From Deferribacteraceae bacterium UBA6799 (lineage in GTDB: Bacteria > Chrysiogenota > Deferribacteres > Deferribacterales > Geovibrionaceae): a stretch of 64,000 nt of DNA. Shown here piece after piece: positions 1 to 10,800 of the stretch. The position numbers and the translations under genes are program-made. Position 1 is the first letter of the stretch, and each line of letters opens with the position of its first letter. Location: NCBI GenBank assembly GCA_002452335.1, contig DKFJ01000012.1, positions 140,553-204,552 on the forward strand, given 5' to 3'. The notes beneath the pieces were generated by a model, which had not been told where the DNA came from, did no database searches, and was given only the letters and a program-made list of their open reading frames with translations.

Positions 1-42
1 TGTTCCCAAGACAGGTACGCTACCAGACTGCGCTACACCCCG
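1..42 (-). tRNA. tRNA-Pro (anticodon TGG), 5' part only
   Basis: Read on the minus strand, the gene begins at base 42 with the acceptor 5' strand CGGGGTG, then the D arm (GCGC...GGTA...GCGT) and an anticodon stem CCTGT/ACAGG closing the 7-base loop CTTGGGA. Loop positions 34-36 read TGG, the proline anticodon. The window edge cuts the gene just after the anticodon stem, so the variable loop, T arm and 3' acceptor strand are not visible. A strong promoter lies just upstream. Confidence 0.93.
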
Positions 43-59
43 ATTATTAAAGAGATGAA

Positions 60-88
60 TTTATAGAGTATAAATCGCCAAAAGTCAA
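60..88 (-). promoter_or_regulatory. Promoter of tRNA-Pro
   Basis: On the minus strand a -35 box TTGACT (83-88) is separated by exactly 17 bases from a -10 box TATAAA (60-65). Transcription would begin about 10 bases before the mature tRNA 5' end at base 42, a normal short leader for RNase P to remove. Confidence 0.65.
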
Positions 89-196
89 CCTAATACCTCC
101 CATGCTCCGGTTAACAATATTTCAATAATTTCTTCGTATCTTTATAACACTAACTATTTAACATCAGACATTATTACCAAGCCCCCCGGAGGAAAT

Positions 197-1486
197 ATGA
201 AACGCAATCTCCCGCTGCATACAGCAGCCCTGATAGCTGTCACAGCTGTTTTCGCCTTTGCCGCTCCCAGATTCGTCTTTGAGTCCGGCAAAACATACGA
301 CATAAAAATTCCGCTGGCAAACGTCAGCTATCCCAACGGAAAAACCATGTCACTGACCCACGGAGTGGGCAGCGCCGCTTTTCACAGCCCGAAAGATGCT
401 GAAAACATCATATACACCCTCTCAGACAGAGGGCCAAACATAGACTGCAACGACACGCTGAAGCTCATCGGGCTCACCATGTGCGAAAGCGGAAAGGTAT
501 TTCCCGTGCCGTCATTCGCCCCATCCGTATATAAATTCCGGCTGACAGGCGACAAAGCCGAGCTGATGGAGCGCATCACTCTCAAAGGAGCCAGAGGAAA
601 GGAAATCTCCGGTCTGTCCAACCCGCTCACCGTCACAGACACAGAGAACGCCTTTTCATCATCCGCCCAGATACTGAAGCTGGATCCGTCCGGTCTGGAC
701 ACGGAGGGACTGGTAAGGATGTCTGACGGGACATTCTGGCTGGCAGACGAATACGGTCCCAGCGTGATACACGCTGACGCAAAAGGAAAGATAATCACCC
801 GCTATGTGCCCGAAGGCATGGAAAAAGATCTGTCATCCGCCGACTATGATGTGAAAGGCACTCTGCCGGCGATACTGATGAAACGCAAGCTCAACAGAGG
901 CATGGAATCCATCGCCATAGATCCGGAAGAAAAATATCTCTACGCCTCTCTGCAAAGCCCTCTGGCAAACCCGGACAACAGCGCTTATAAGTCAGGACGC
1001 AACGTCCGTCTGCTCAAAATGTCCGCTAAGAACGGAAAGGTTCTGGGCGAATACGTCTACCAGATGGAGACACCGGATGTCTTTTTCATGGACAACATGG
1101 GAAAACCGCAGAAACAGAGCGATGTCAAAATCTCCGAAATGGCGGGGGTCGGCACAGACAGGCTTCTGGTGCTGGAAAGGATAAACCAGAGCACCCGTTT
1201 CTATCTGATAGATCTCTCTAAGGCGGATAATATTCTGAACAAAGAATATGACAAGCCGGAAACACTGCCCAGTCTCGAACAGCAAGCCACCGCAAAAGAC
1301 GCCGGAATAAAACCCGTCACTAAAAAACTGGTATTCAACACAGACGACCACAACGGGCTGATGTCAAAGATAGAGGGAATCGCCCTGCTCGGAAAGAACA
1401 GGGTAGCCCTGATAAACGACAACGATTTCGGAATAGACGGCAGCTCAACATCGATGATACTCGTGAACATGCCCCTCGGACAATAA
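197..1486 (+). CDS. Exported phytase-like esterase domain protein
   Basis: A 429-residue protein with an N-terminal signal peptide (basic MKRN start, hydrophobic residues 9-22 ending in AFAAP). The mature part resembles the 'esterase-like activity of phytase' family (PF13449), a beta-propeller-like fold: it has the DRGPN motif near residue 78, the block DTEGLVRMSDGTFWLADEYG around 168-188 and GMESIAID around 235. The substrate of these proteins is generally unknown; phosphoesterase activity is inference. The start is supported by GGAGGAAAT directly before the ATG. It is a single-gene unit followed by a hairpin at 1507-1531. Confidence 0.8.
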   Translation: MKRNLPLHTAALIAVTAVFAFAAPRFVFESGKTYDIKIPLANVSYPNGKTMSLTHGVGSAAFHSPKDAENIIYTLSDRGPNIDCNDTLKLIGLTMCESGKVFPVPSFAPSVYKFRLTGDKAELMERITLKGARGKEISGLSNPLTVTDTENAFSSSAQILKLDPSGLDTEGLVRMSDGTFWLADEYGPSVIHADAKGKIITRYVPEGMEKDLSSADYDVKGTLPAILMKRKLNRGMESIAIDPEEKYLYASLQSPLANPDNSAYKSGRNVRLLKMSAKNGKVLGEYVYQMETPDVFFMDNMGKPQKQSDVKISEMAGVGTDRLLVLERINQSTRFYLIDLSKADNILNKEYDKPETLPSLEQQATAKDAGIKPVTKKLVFNTDDHNGLMSKIEGIALLGKNRVALINDNDFGIDGSSTSMILVNMPLGQ

Positions 1487-1506
1487 TAAAGCCAAACCTC
1501 TCATGA

Positions 1507-1540
1507 GACCGCCGCCTCACAAGCGGCGGTCACCCTTTCT
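1507..1540 (+). terminator. Hairpin terminator after the phytase-like gene
   Basis: A perfect 9-bp stem GACCGCCGC/GCGGCGGTC with loop CTCACAA lies about 20 bases after the stop codon and is followed by CCCTTTCT. The T tract is short, so termination may be partial. The loop sequence recurs in the hairpin after metG (21172-21192). Confidence 0.6.
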
Positions 1541-1598
1541 ATTGACTTTTCAACCAGGAAATACTAAGCATTATAACTTCTTACGGTAAAGGTGATTT

Positions 1599-2462
1599 AT
1601 GTTTCAGGGAATACTACTGGCTGTTCTGTCGGCTTCCTGTTACGCCACTCTGGTTATATTCGGAAAAGTCGGTCTCTCCATGGGGCTCTCCGCTGTTCCT
1701 CTGCTCACACTGCGGTTCGAATTCGGCACTCTGGCGCTCTTTCTCTATTTCCTGATAACAGACAGAAAGGTGTTAAAACCTTCCCTCAGCCTGCTTCTGA
1801 AAACAGCTTTCATCGGCATTTTCTTCTACACGGGTCAGAGTCTTCTGCTGTTCAAATCGATAGAATACATTCCGGCGTCCACCGCCTCGCTGATATTATA
1901 TTTCTACCCGATGATGGTTCTGCTAATCAGCATCTTTTTTCTCAGGGAAAAATTCGCTCTGTCGTCACTCATCTCGGTGGTTCTGATACTTTTCGGGTGC
2001 TGTTTGGTGTTCTACGACGCCTTTCTCCGCCAGATCAGCGCCATAGGTCTGACATACGCCGTGGGCGCTATGCTGATGTTCTCCACATATCTGGTGTCTT
2101 CTCAGATCATCATGAAAAAAGAGAACTCATCGTCTGCGTCTTTCTATGTGATGCTGTTCACCTGCCTCGGATTCATAACCCTGAACGGCGGCACGGAGCT
2201 GTCCGGCATCACCCAGAACAAGCTGATCCTCGCCGTGTGTCTGGGCATAATCCCGTCCGCTATAGCCATGGGGCTTCTCTATAAAGGCATAGAAAAGATA
2301 GGCGCCGCCTATTTCTCGATATTCAGCTCGATAGAGCCGGTGGTGACGCTGATCCTCGCCTCTGTCTTTCTGGATGAAAAAATTGTGTCATATCAGATTT
2401 TCGGTGTGATTCTTCTGGTGGCGGGCATAGTGGCGCCCAATATGAAATTTATTCGTGGATAA
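1599..2462 (+). CDS. EamA/DMT-family permease
   Basis: A 287-residue very hydrophobic protein with about ten predicted membrane helices in two homologous halves, typical of the EamA drug/metabolite transporter family. The EamA hallmarks of a short loop near SASCYATLVIFGKVGLS at the N-terminus and the second-half motif AAYFSIFSSIEPVVTLILA with VFLDEKI are visible. Members export amino acids, nucleosides or other small metabolites; no substrate can be read from the sequence. AAGGTG precedes the ATG. The stop codon abuts that of the convergent gene at 2463 with no room for a terminator. Confidence 0.85.
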   Translation: MFQGILLAVLSASCYATLVIFGKVGLSMGLSAVPLLTLRFEFGTLALFLYFLITDRKVLKPSLSLLLKTAFIGIFFYTGQSLLLFKSIEYIPASTASLILYFYPMMVLLISIFFLREKFALSSLISVVLILFGCCLVFYDAFLRQISAIGLTYAVGAMLMFSTYLVSSQIIMKKENSSSASFYVMLFTCLGFITLNGGTELSGITQNKLILAVCLGIIPSAIAMGLLYKGIEKIGAAYFSIFSSIEPVVTLILASVFLDEKIVSYQIFGVILLVAGIVAPNMKFIRG

Positions 2463-2933
2463 TCAGGGCAGAAGCTCGTCCAGCTTCTCCTTCCAGTCAT
2501 CGGTATCTTTTATCACGCTGACAGAATATCCCTTCGCCTTAATATAAGATGTGATGCGGGTCAGGCTGTTGGAGTCCCTCGCCTGCACAACCACGAACTC
2601 TCCCTCGCATACCTTCGGACTGCCGATGTTGTCACGCACCTGTTCCAGCAGCAGAGTGAGCCGCTTGACCCCCTCCTCGAAGACAAACCTGTCCTTTGAC
2701 AGATTCAGCGATTCGTCAAACGACAGCCCCGCCATGTCTCTGGCGGTAAAGACTATCATCCCCAGCTTCTGCATATAGATGCTGGTCGCGCCGTATTCCT
2801 CGGAGATCAGCTTTCCGGCATACTCAATCACCTTGTCCTTGGCGCTCAGGTCTCCGTATTTCAGCTTTTTCGACATTCTCACCAGATTTTCGGCTATGTC
2901 GTATGTTTTTCCCATATCAGTTTTCACCGTCAC
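2463..2933 (-). CDS. Unrecognised 156-residue cytoplasmic protein
   Basis: Not recognised. The protein is charged and soluble, with no signal peptide or membrane segment. It looks alpha/beta: a helical first half (residues 8-60), then a segment ending KVCEGEFVVVQARDSNSLTRITSYIKAKGYSVSVI, with two strand-helix units. The GTG at 2933 overlaps the end of the upstream diguanylate cyclase gene by 17 bases; the ATG at 2915 (MGKTYD) is an equally good start and would leave one base after the cyclase stop. Neither has a strong Shine-Dalgarno. Tight coupling to the cyclase suggests a signalling role, but this is inference. Confidence 0.7.
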   Translation of the reverse strand: MTVKTDMGKTYDIAENLVRMSKKLKYGDLSAKDKVIEYAGKLISEEYGATSIYMQKLGMIVFTARDMAGLSFDESLNLSKDRFVFEEGVKRLTLLLEQVRDNIGSPKVCEGEFVVVQARDSNSLTRITSYIKAKGYSVSVIKDTDDWKEKLDELLP

Positions 2934-4581
2934 AGAACAGATACCTGTTCTTGCCTGATTCTTTGACCTTATACATGGCTCTGTCGGCCATAGCCAGCAG
3001 CTTCACCGGATCATCCGTATGCTCCGGACATATGCCGATCCCCACACTGGCTCCTATATGAAAGACAGTTTTGTCTATCACAAGTTCTTTGTTTATATTT
3101 TCCAGAACCCTTTCGGCCACTTCCTCTATCTCGTTTCTGCCGTGAACGGCGTCCAGCAGGATCACGAACTCGTCACCGCCTATTCTGGCTGCCGTATCAG
3201 ATTTTCTGATGGAGCGGCTCAGCCTGTCGGCTATCTCTTTCAGCGCTTTGTCTCCGGCGGCATGTCCCAGAGTGTCGTTCACCGGTTTGAACCCGTCCAG
3301 ATCGATATACAGCACGGCGGTCATATATTTGTCTCTTTTTCTGCGTTCCAGAGAGTGCGCTATCCTGTCCGTGAGAAGCCCCCTGTTGGGAAGCCCGGTC
3401 AGGGTGTCGTGCAGAGCCATATGCTTTATATAGTCTTCCTGTATCTTCTTCTGGGTCACATCCCGGATAACAACCTGCACGGCTGTTCTGCCGTCCATCT
3501 TAAAAGGAATGGCGGCATACTCCACAAAGGCTATACGCCCATCCAGCCGAACCATCCGCCCCTCTATCACAGGCATGGACTGCTCATTCTCATAGAGCTG
3601 CTTCAGGCGGGCTTTTATCATCTCTCTGTCCTCGTCAGGAAAGAACTGAATAACCTCACGCCCCATAACGTCCTCTTCAGTTCCGCCGAATATTCTGGCT
3701 CCTGCCGGATTGACATATTTTATTATACCGTCCCTGTGGATAACGATACCGTCCGGAGAATACTCCACCAGCTGACGGTATCTCTTCTCAGAGTTGACCA
3801 GCTCGTCCTCGATCTTTTTCTTGTCCGTTATATCTTTGATGCAGGAGAGGACAACAGCCTCGTCCCGTTTATTGATCCTGGTGAAAAAGACCTCCACATC
3901 CAGCACAGTGCCGTCCGACGGGCGCTTAAGCTGCCATGTAAAGGTACGGTCATGTCCCTCCGCTGCCTCTTTGAAATAGCGCTGGCACACATCGCTGTTT
4001 ATATCTTCCGGAGAAAAATCCCTAAAGCTCTTTGCGCTCTCCAGTGTCTCCATATCCAGCCCCAGAAGCATCAGAGTCTTAGCGTTGTAGCTCAGAATTT
4101 TGCCGTTAAGGTCATGTATGATTATAGAATCCTGAATACCGTGAAATATATTACAGAGAAACTCTGTCTTGTCGTCCTGATACCCCGGTTCGGCAAGCTG
4201 AGGGCGAACGCAGGACGCTCCTCTGGCGGCTATCTCCATCAGATAGACTACCAGCCCATCCGGCTCCGGATCATTATTGACATATCCGGCGGTCAGCCTG
4301 ACCAGATCATCCGGCGCGCCTGTTTTGTGTGTGCGGGCGATAACGCCGGAACCCGCTCTGTCCATCTTCATATCCTCTGCCAGAGCGACTGCGTCGTCCT
4401 TGCCGAATCCGCTGAAGATATCCGACACGTTGTTTCCTTTCAGATTATTTCTGTCGTCCGCCAGCATGGCGCACGCTCTGTCGTTGCAGGATATCACCGC
4501 TCCGTTCATATCCAGCACAAGAATGCCGATGAGAGAACAGCCGAAAAGTATCTCTTTCTCAATGGTTTCGATATTTGTCAT
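2917..4581 (-). CDS. Multi-PAS diguanylate cyclase (GGDEF)
   Basis: A 554-residue soluble signalling protein that would make cyclic di-GMP from two GTP. Three PAS-like domains come first: about residues 8-120, 145-255 (PAS with a PAC-like tail ending VVLSCIKDITDKKKIEDEL) and 265-380 (ending VVIRDVTQKK). The C-terminal cyclase domain has an intact GGDEF active site at residues 468-472 and, five residues before it, RKSD (459-462), the RxxD product-inhibition site. No EAL or HD-GYP domain and no membrane segment are present, so sensing is probably cytoplasmic. It is transcribed with the unknown gene at 2463 and lies divergent from recC. Confidence 0.9.
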   Translation of the reverse strand: MTNIETIEKEILFGCSLIGILVLDMNGAVISCNDRACAMLADDRNNLKGNNVSDIFSGFGKDDAVALAEDMKMDRAGSGVIARTHKTGAPDDLVRLTAGYVNNDPEPDGLVVYLMEIAARGASCVRPQLAEPGYQDDKTEFLCNIFHGIQDSIIIHDLNGKILSYNAKTLMLLGLDMETLESAKSFRDFSPEDINSDVCQRYFKEAAEGHDRTFTWQLKRPSDGTVLDVEVFFTRINKRDEAVVLSCIKDITDKKKIEDELVNSEKRYRQLVEYSPDGIVIHRDGIIKYVNPAGARIFGGTEEDVMGREVIQFFPDEDREMIKARLKQLYENEQSMPVIEGRMVRLDGRIAFVEYAAIPFKMDGRTAVQVVIRDVTQKKIQEDYIKHMALHDTLTGLPNRGLLTDRIAHSLERRKRDKYMTAVLYIDLDGFKPVNDTLGHAAGDKALKEIADRLSRSIRKSDTAARIGGDEFVILLDAVHGRNEIEEVAERVLENINKELVIDKTVFHIGASVGIGICPEHTDDPVKLLAMADRAMYKVKESGKNRYLFCDGEN

Positions 4582-4670
4582 AATTTAATAACACCCCGTC
4601 TCATTATTCCATAATGTTTATTAAATATCAATCCCGCCAGAGAAATTAATGATAATAACCCACAGAAGAC

Positions 4671-4699
4671 TTTCAAAAAACCTCCTCTGCGTTTATAAT
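4671..4699 (+). promoter_or_regulatory. Candidate recC promoter, nearly leaderless
   Basis: A perfect -10 box TATAAT (4694-4699) sits 17 bases after a weak -35 TTTCAA (4671-4676). Only 8 bases separate the -10 box from the recC ATG at 4708, and no Shine-Dalgarno is present there. Transcription would start at or just before the start codon. Confidence 0.45.
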
Positions 4700-4707
4700 C
4701 AGTCACC

Positions 4708-7700
4708 ATGCTTAATATATATATCGGCAATAAACTTAACGGACTGGCGGATATTCTTCAAAAAAATATCAGTTCATCCGCATCTCCACTGAAAAAAACC
4801 ACAATATGCATCCAGACTTCCGGTATGCAGAGATGGGTGGGGCTCGCTCTGGCCGAAAGATCGGGCATCAGCGCCAATCTGGACTATCTGTTCCCCGCCG
4901 CCCTGATAAAAAGAATGGCGGAAAGACACACCGAAAAGAAAGATCTGTGGGTGGAAAAACAGGAACTGACATGGAAAATTTTCGACGCTCTGGGAAATAT
5001 AGCGCCCACGGAATATAACAGCCCTGTCATAAAATATCTGGAGAACGATCCCGACAGTATAAAGACATTCCGTCTGGCGGGAAAAACAGCCGATATCTTC
5101 GACCAATACCAGCTCTACCGCCCGGAGATGACACTCCGCTGGCTGAACAGCCCCCACATGGACGAAGACGATGAAAAATGGCAGGCAAACCTTTTCAGAA
5201 CCGTTTTCAGCGCCAAGAGCAGATGCAAGACATACGTTCTGGACAAAATGCTAAAAAGCATGACCGAAGGCAAAACCCATCTGAAAGGAATGACAGACAT
5301 TCACATATTCGGTATCAGCGTTATACCGGAATTTTTCATAGAGATACTCTCACAGGCGGCAAAAACTGCCGACATCAGCTTCTATCTGCTCAGCCCCACA
5401 GAAGAATACTGGGGAGACAGCGTCAGCGACAGAGAGATCAGCAGACGTGAAAAACGCTCCGGACGCACAGCCGAAGAGCTGCTTCTCCGGCAGAACCACC
5501 CTCTTCTGGACAATCTGGGCACTCTGGGCAGAGATTTTTTTGATATCCTGCTCAGCTCCGCAGAGAACGCAAGCTACATGGAGAGCTATTCACCGCCCAG
5601 AACCGACAGTATTCTGAGCGCCATTCAGGCAGAGATATTTACACTGACCAAACAGCCTTTCTCTCCGGACGGAGGCGACACTTCCATCACCGTTGCCAGC
5701 TGTCATAATCCCATGAGGGAGACAGAGGCGCTCTATGACCACCTGCTCAGCCTGTTCGATACTGACAGCACGCTGAAGCCGTCCGACATACTGGTAATGA
5801 CAACAGATATACAGACATACGCCCCCTATATCAGGGCGGTATTCGATAACCCTTACAGCGAAGAGACATCCATGCCCTACACTCTGGCGGACATGCCCTA
5901 TAAGCAGACCAGCAGACCCGCCGGAACCTTCATCGACCTGCTGGACACCATCACGGGACAGTTCAGCCTGTCGTCCGTGATGAAACTGTTGTCCGAGGAG
6001 ATCATCGCCTCTAAGTTCGGGCTGACAGGCAATGAGGACATAGGAGCGGTGCTGGAGAGAAACAGCGCCTTCTTCGGGCTGACGGATGATGACCTGAAAA
6101 ATGACGGCGTCACAGCCCCCACGCCCTTCACCTTCGAGCACGCCATGCGCAGGATAGCTCTGGGGCTGGCGGAGGGCACGTCCGGATATATCTATTCGGA
6201 GGCGTCAGGGGACGATGTTCCCTTCTCGCTGGCGGAAAAGCTGGGCGGGGTGATGCGCTTCACCGGACTGTGCGCACAATACAGAAACCTTCTGAAAAGA
6301 ACAGTTCCCGCCGCTGACCACTGCGCTGTTCTGACAGATATAATGAACGATTTTATGAACAGCTCTCCGGCATACGCCGACGACCTGATATACATGACAG
6401 GGCTGATAGAGGATATCACGAACCAGACGTCCGGTATGAAAAATCCGGTCGGGTTCCGCCCAATATACGAAACACTCAGCGGCATGCTGTCGGAAGCCGG
6501 CGGAAACAAGGGATTCATCACCGGAAAGATCACTTTCTGTGCCATGCTGCCCATGCGGAGCATACCCTTCCGGGTTATCTGCGTGCTGGGACTGAATGAC
6601 GCCACGTTCCCACGGGTCAAGACCGCTCTGGAATTCGACCTGATGGCGAAACATCCGAAAAAGGGCGACAGAAACCAGAGGGACAGCGACAAATATCTGT
6701 TTCTGGAGACCATTATCAGCGCTCAGGAAAAGCTGTATCTGAGCTACATAGGCAGAAGCGAGACAGACAACAAGGAGATGGTCCCATCCATACTGATAAC
6801 CGAACTCCTGCGCCATATAAACGGCAGATTCGGAATAACGGAGACAGTGACACAGCACAGACTGCACAGCTTCAGCGGGCAGTATTTCTCCCATGACACC
6901 GGTCTGTTTACATACAGCAGCGACAGATACTCCGCCGCAAGCGCCCTGACAGGCAAAAAGAGTACCGGAATATTCTGCCGGACACCCATAAAAACAGAAC
7001 CCGTGATCTCCGCAGACATAGCGTCTTTCGAGAGATTTTTTATAAACCCGCCGGAATACTTTCTGAAAAACACCCTCGGCACAGATCCCAACATCTCCGC
7101 GGAACTGCTGACCGAGACCGAGCGGATGAACCTGAATCATCTCCAGAAATATATGCTGGAGGATAGCGCCCTGAAAAGCGCTCTGAAAAACGGACGACCG
7201 GATATCCCCCTGCGCTACGCCGCCTTATCCGGCAGACTTCCGTCCGGCGGACTGGGTGAATACTATTACGATACCATATCCGCAGCCGGAGCAAAAACAG
7301 CCTGCTCCGCAGAGACCGCCATGCCGGAAGGCACAGGCTTTGCCGATATATCCGTCAGCATAGACGGGCTGAACATATCCGGCAGAGTGCAGAACACCCT
7401 GAACGGACGGCATGCGTATATCAAAACCGGAAGCCTGAAGCCGAAAGACTTCATAAGGGCGTGGATACGACACCTGATGCTGAACACGCAGACCGATACC
7501 GTCACCGGCATCATCACCGGAAACACTGAACAGAGGCTGAAGCCTCTTGATCCTTATAAACACCTTCTGGCGCTGAAAGAGCTCTTTATCGCCGGTCAGA
7601 GCGAGCCTCTGTATTTTCATCCGTCGGACGGAACTGAACTGATAAAAAACAGGGACAAAAAGCTGAAATTCATAACCAAAGACAATTATTCCGTCATAAA

Positions 7701-7809
7701 GAACGATATGTCATTCTCCATCTGCTTCAAAGATATGGAGATGCCCGAAAAACTGGCTGAATATTCTGAAATAATTCTGGGCGGCTGTCAGGAGTATGTT
7801 GATGAGTAA
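4708..7809 (+). CDS. recC: Exodeoxyribonuclease V subunit gamma RecC
   Basis: A 1033-residue protein, about the usual length of RecC (E. coli 1122). RecC holds RecB and RecD together and scans for Chi in double-strand break repair. The family start is clear (short strand, then TSGMQRWVGLALAERSGISAN around residues 37-57), as is the region FCAMLPMRSIPFRVICVLGLNDATFPR near 610-635, which is the helicase-like core with lost catalytic residues. First gene of recC-recB-recD, all overlapping, which argues for one transcript. The start codon matches the family N-terminus, although it has no ribosome binding site. Confidence 0.93.
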   Translation: MLNIYIGNKLNGLADILQKNISSSASPLKKTTICIQTSGMQRWVGLALAERSGISANLDYLFPAALIKRMAERHTEKKDLWVEKQELTWKIFDALGNIAPTEYNSPVIKYLENDPDSIKTFRLAGKTADIFDQYQLYRPEMTLRWLNSPHMDEDDEKWQANLFRTVFSAKSRCKTYVLDKMLKSMTEGKTHLKGMTDIHIFGISVIPEFFIEILSQAAKTADISFYLLSPTEEYWGDSVSDREISRREKRSGRTAEELLLRQNHPLLDNLGTLGRDFFDILLSSAENASYMESYSPPRTDSILSAIQAEIFTLTKQPFSPDGGDTSITVASCHNPMRETEALYDHLLSLFDTDSTLKPSDILVMTTDIQTYAPYIRAVFDNPYSEETSMPYTLADMPYKQTSRPAGTFIDLLDTITGQFSLSSVMKLLSEEIIASKFGLTGNEDIGAVLERNSAFFGLTDDDLKNDGVTAPTPFTFEHAMRRIALGLAEGTSGYIYSEASGDDVPFSLAEKLGGVMRFTGLCAQYRNLLKRTVPAADHCAVLTDIMNDFMNSSPAYADDLIYMTGLIEDITNQTSGMKNPVGFRPIYETLSGMLSEAGGNKGFITGKITFCAMLPMRSIPFRVICVLGLNDATFPRVKTALEFDLMAKHPKKGDRNQRDSDKYLFLETIISAQEKLYLSYIGRSETDNKEMVPSILITELLRHINGRFGITETVTQHRLHSFSGQYFSHDTGLFTYSSDRYSAASALTGKKSTGIFCRTPIKTEPVISADIASFERFFINPPEYFLKNTLGTDPNISAELLTETERMNLNHLQKYMLEDSALKSALKNGRPDIPLRYAALSGRLPSGGLGEYYYDTISAAGAKTACSAETAMPEGTGFADISVSIDGLNISGRVQNTLNGRHAYIKTGSLKPKDFIRAWIRHLMLNTQTDTVTGIITGNTEQRLKPLDPYKHLLALKELFIAGQSEPLYFHPSDGTELIKNRDKKLKFITKDNYSVIKNDMSFSICFKDMEMPEKLAEYSEIILGGCQEYVDE

Positions 7810-10800
7810 AGAGATAGAACTGCTCACCTGCCCTCTGGACAGAACCAATCTGATAGAGGCAAACGCCGGAACCGGAAAAACCTATACCATCACCGCGCTC
7901 ACCGCCCGAATGATAATCGAGCGGAGCATCCCCATAGAACAGATTCTGGTGGTGACATTCACCAAGGCGGCCGTATCCGACCTCAGAGCGAAAATATACG
8001 GCAGGCTGACAGAGCTGAAGGACGGTTTTCAGACAGGAAGCTCATCCGACCATTTTACTCAGAAATATATCGCCGCCAATCCGGATAAACGGGAAACAGC
8101 CCTCAGCAGACTGAACACCGCCATCCGTGACTTCGACATGAACAGCATCTTCACCATACACGGGTTCTGCCAGAGGATGCTGACCGAAAACTCATTCAGC
8201 GGACGCATCGCCTACGACACAGAGATGACGGGGGATATAAAACAGCTTCTGCTGACCCCTGTGCGTGATTTCTGGCGGAAATATATCTACGCTCTTCCGA
8301 AAGACACCGCCGAAATCTTTGTAAAAGACTCTCCGGAAACCTTTCTGGAATTTCTGGCGCATACAGAGAACAACCCGTCAGCGAAAATCGTGAACGCTCC
8401 TCGCATATCCGAAAGCGACATAGCCGGCAGTCTGCAAGATCTGAAGCGGGCGTTCGCCGTGGTAAAGGGTTTTTCCGCTGAAGACATAATATCAGTCTCC
8501 ACGCTGTTTTTCCCTGCGGGCGGCTCGCCCATGAACGGCAGTAAATATAAAGAGGATTCCGTCAGACAGGTTCTGGCGGGGCTGATCGAACAGATAAAGA
8601 CTGACGACCACACATACACTGCCAAAAAAAGCGCTAACTACATGATACTGATCACCAAGGACTATGTGGAAAGCGCCGTGAAGAAAAATTTCACAGTGCC
8701 GGATCACCCTCTTTTCGCCGCTGTGCAGGCCTGGGCGGAGGCATATGAAGCCCACGCCGAAAGAGCGAAAAACTTCCGCACGGCGATGCTGGTGCGTCTG
8801 AAAGAATACGGCGGAAAAGTGCTGGACGAATACAAGCTGAGAGCCAACAGCCAGTCATACAGCGACCTGATAATCCGCATGAGAAACGCCGTCACCGAAG
8901 ACAACAGCCAGATGGTGAGAAGCCTTCTGCGCAGATTCAGCGCCGCTCTCATAGACGAGTTTCAGGATACAGACCCGAACCAGTATGAGATATTCAACGA
9001 ATCATTCGGAAAAAAAGGCAAGCCCTTCTTCATGATAGGCGACCCGAAACAGGCCATATATTCTTTCCGTGGGGCAGACATCTACACCTATCTGAAAGCC
9101 TCCGTGGGCAGAGACGCCATAACACTGACAGAGAACCACCGCTCCGACAGCGGACTGGTGGACACAGTGAACCATATATTCAGCAGAGAGGCATCGTTTC
9201 TCATCGACAGGGTGCGCTACAACCCGTCCACCAGCAAAAAAAGCATCAAGGTGAGCGTGGGAGGAGAGACTCTGAAACCCATGACAGTATGGCAGAGCGC
9301 TGACGCGGACAAAGAACAGACAGCCTGCGCCGCGGCCTATGAGATATCCCGTCTGCTGAACCACAGAGCGGTGATCAACGACGGCACGGAAAGACCTCTG
9401 CGCCCGTCCGATTTCGCCGTGCTGACCCGCAGCGGAGATCAGGCAAAGACAGTGCGGGATTATCTGGAGCGATACTCCATCCCCTGCGTAATAACCGGAT
9501 CTGAGAGCGTGTTCAGGACGCTTCAGGCACACGAGATGGCGAGGCTGATAGCCGCCGCCGCTTCTCCCTACAGCGAAAAAGCGGTCAGAAGCGCTCTGGC
9601 GTCAGATATTTTCGGATATGACGCCGAAACTCTGGCGGAGATGGCTGTCACAGGCGAATGGGAACGTGTTTTCGAAGATTTTCTCACATTATCCGACATT
9701 TTTCATTCCGGCGGGATAGCCCCCATGTTCTTCCGCGCGGCAAAAATTACAGGTCTCTACAAACGGCTGGCAGAGACGGTATACGGCGAAAGAAAGCTGA
9801 CAAACATGATACATCTGGTGGAGCTGGCGCAGAAGCATGAAGCGAAGACAAAGGCGTCTCCGTCACAGCTTTTCACATGGTTCACCGACCAGATAGAGAA
9901 TTCCGACCCGAAATCAGAGAACTATCAGCTGAAGATGGACAGCGACGAAAACGCTGTAACCATCACCACCATTCACAAAAGCAAGGGTCTGGAATACAAC
10001 ATAGTCTTCGCCCCCTTTCTGAAATTCGGACACGGCGGAGGAAAAGACTTTCCGGAATATCACGATGATGACGAGGATCTGGTGATAGACCTGAAAAAAG
10101 ACGAGGAATCTGTGAAAAGAGCCTCTCACGAGGAGCTGGCGGAGGATCTGAGGATAACCTATGTGGCGCTGACCAGAGCAAAGGCTCTGTGCTACACATC
10201 CTGGGGCTCGGCGAGACACAGCGGCACGACAGCTCTCAACTATCTGATAAATAGGGGAGAGGAAAAACCTAACCCTGATAATTTCAAAAGTTTTTTTTCC
10301 GGATGTTCTCTGATCAGCACGGAGAGCCTGCCTGTGCGGGAACCAATCCGCTATACACCGCCATCATCCGGCATAACCAGAAAAAACAGGGATTTCGGAG
10401 GACACATCCCCTCCCCCTGGCGCATCAACAGCTTTTCGGCTCTGATACACAGCACATCATCCGCCCGTGACACGGAGCAGTTCGTCCCGCAGACGGATGA
10501 AAAGTCAGACGGATACGATATATTCTCCTTTCCGAAAGGAGCAAAAGCGGGAAGCTGTCTGCACGAATGTATGGAAAACATACCTCTGGAGAGCGTTTCG
10601 GAGGAACACATAAAAAATACCGTAATGGAAAAACTGGACAAATACTCATTCGACAGGCAGTTTTCCGGAGCGGTCGCCGAAAACCTGAAAATAATACTGA
10701 CAAGAGAGCTGACAGACGGCATCTGCCTGAACGGTATCACCGAATATGTGCATGAGATGGAGTTCCATATCCGGTCATCTGTCTTCGCCTCTAAAAAACT

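Noticed and set aside
3019..4614. A 531-codon open frame on the plus strand opposite the PAS-GGDEF gene
   Set aside because: It is the antisense shadow of a well-supported gene. Its translation shows no domain, and the other strand has intact PAS and GGDEF motifs.
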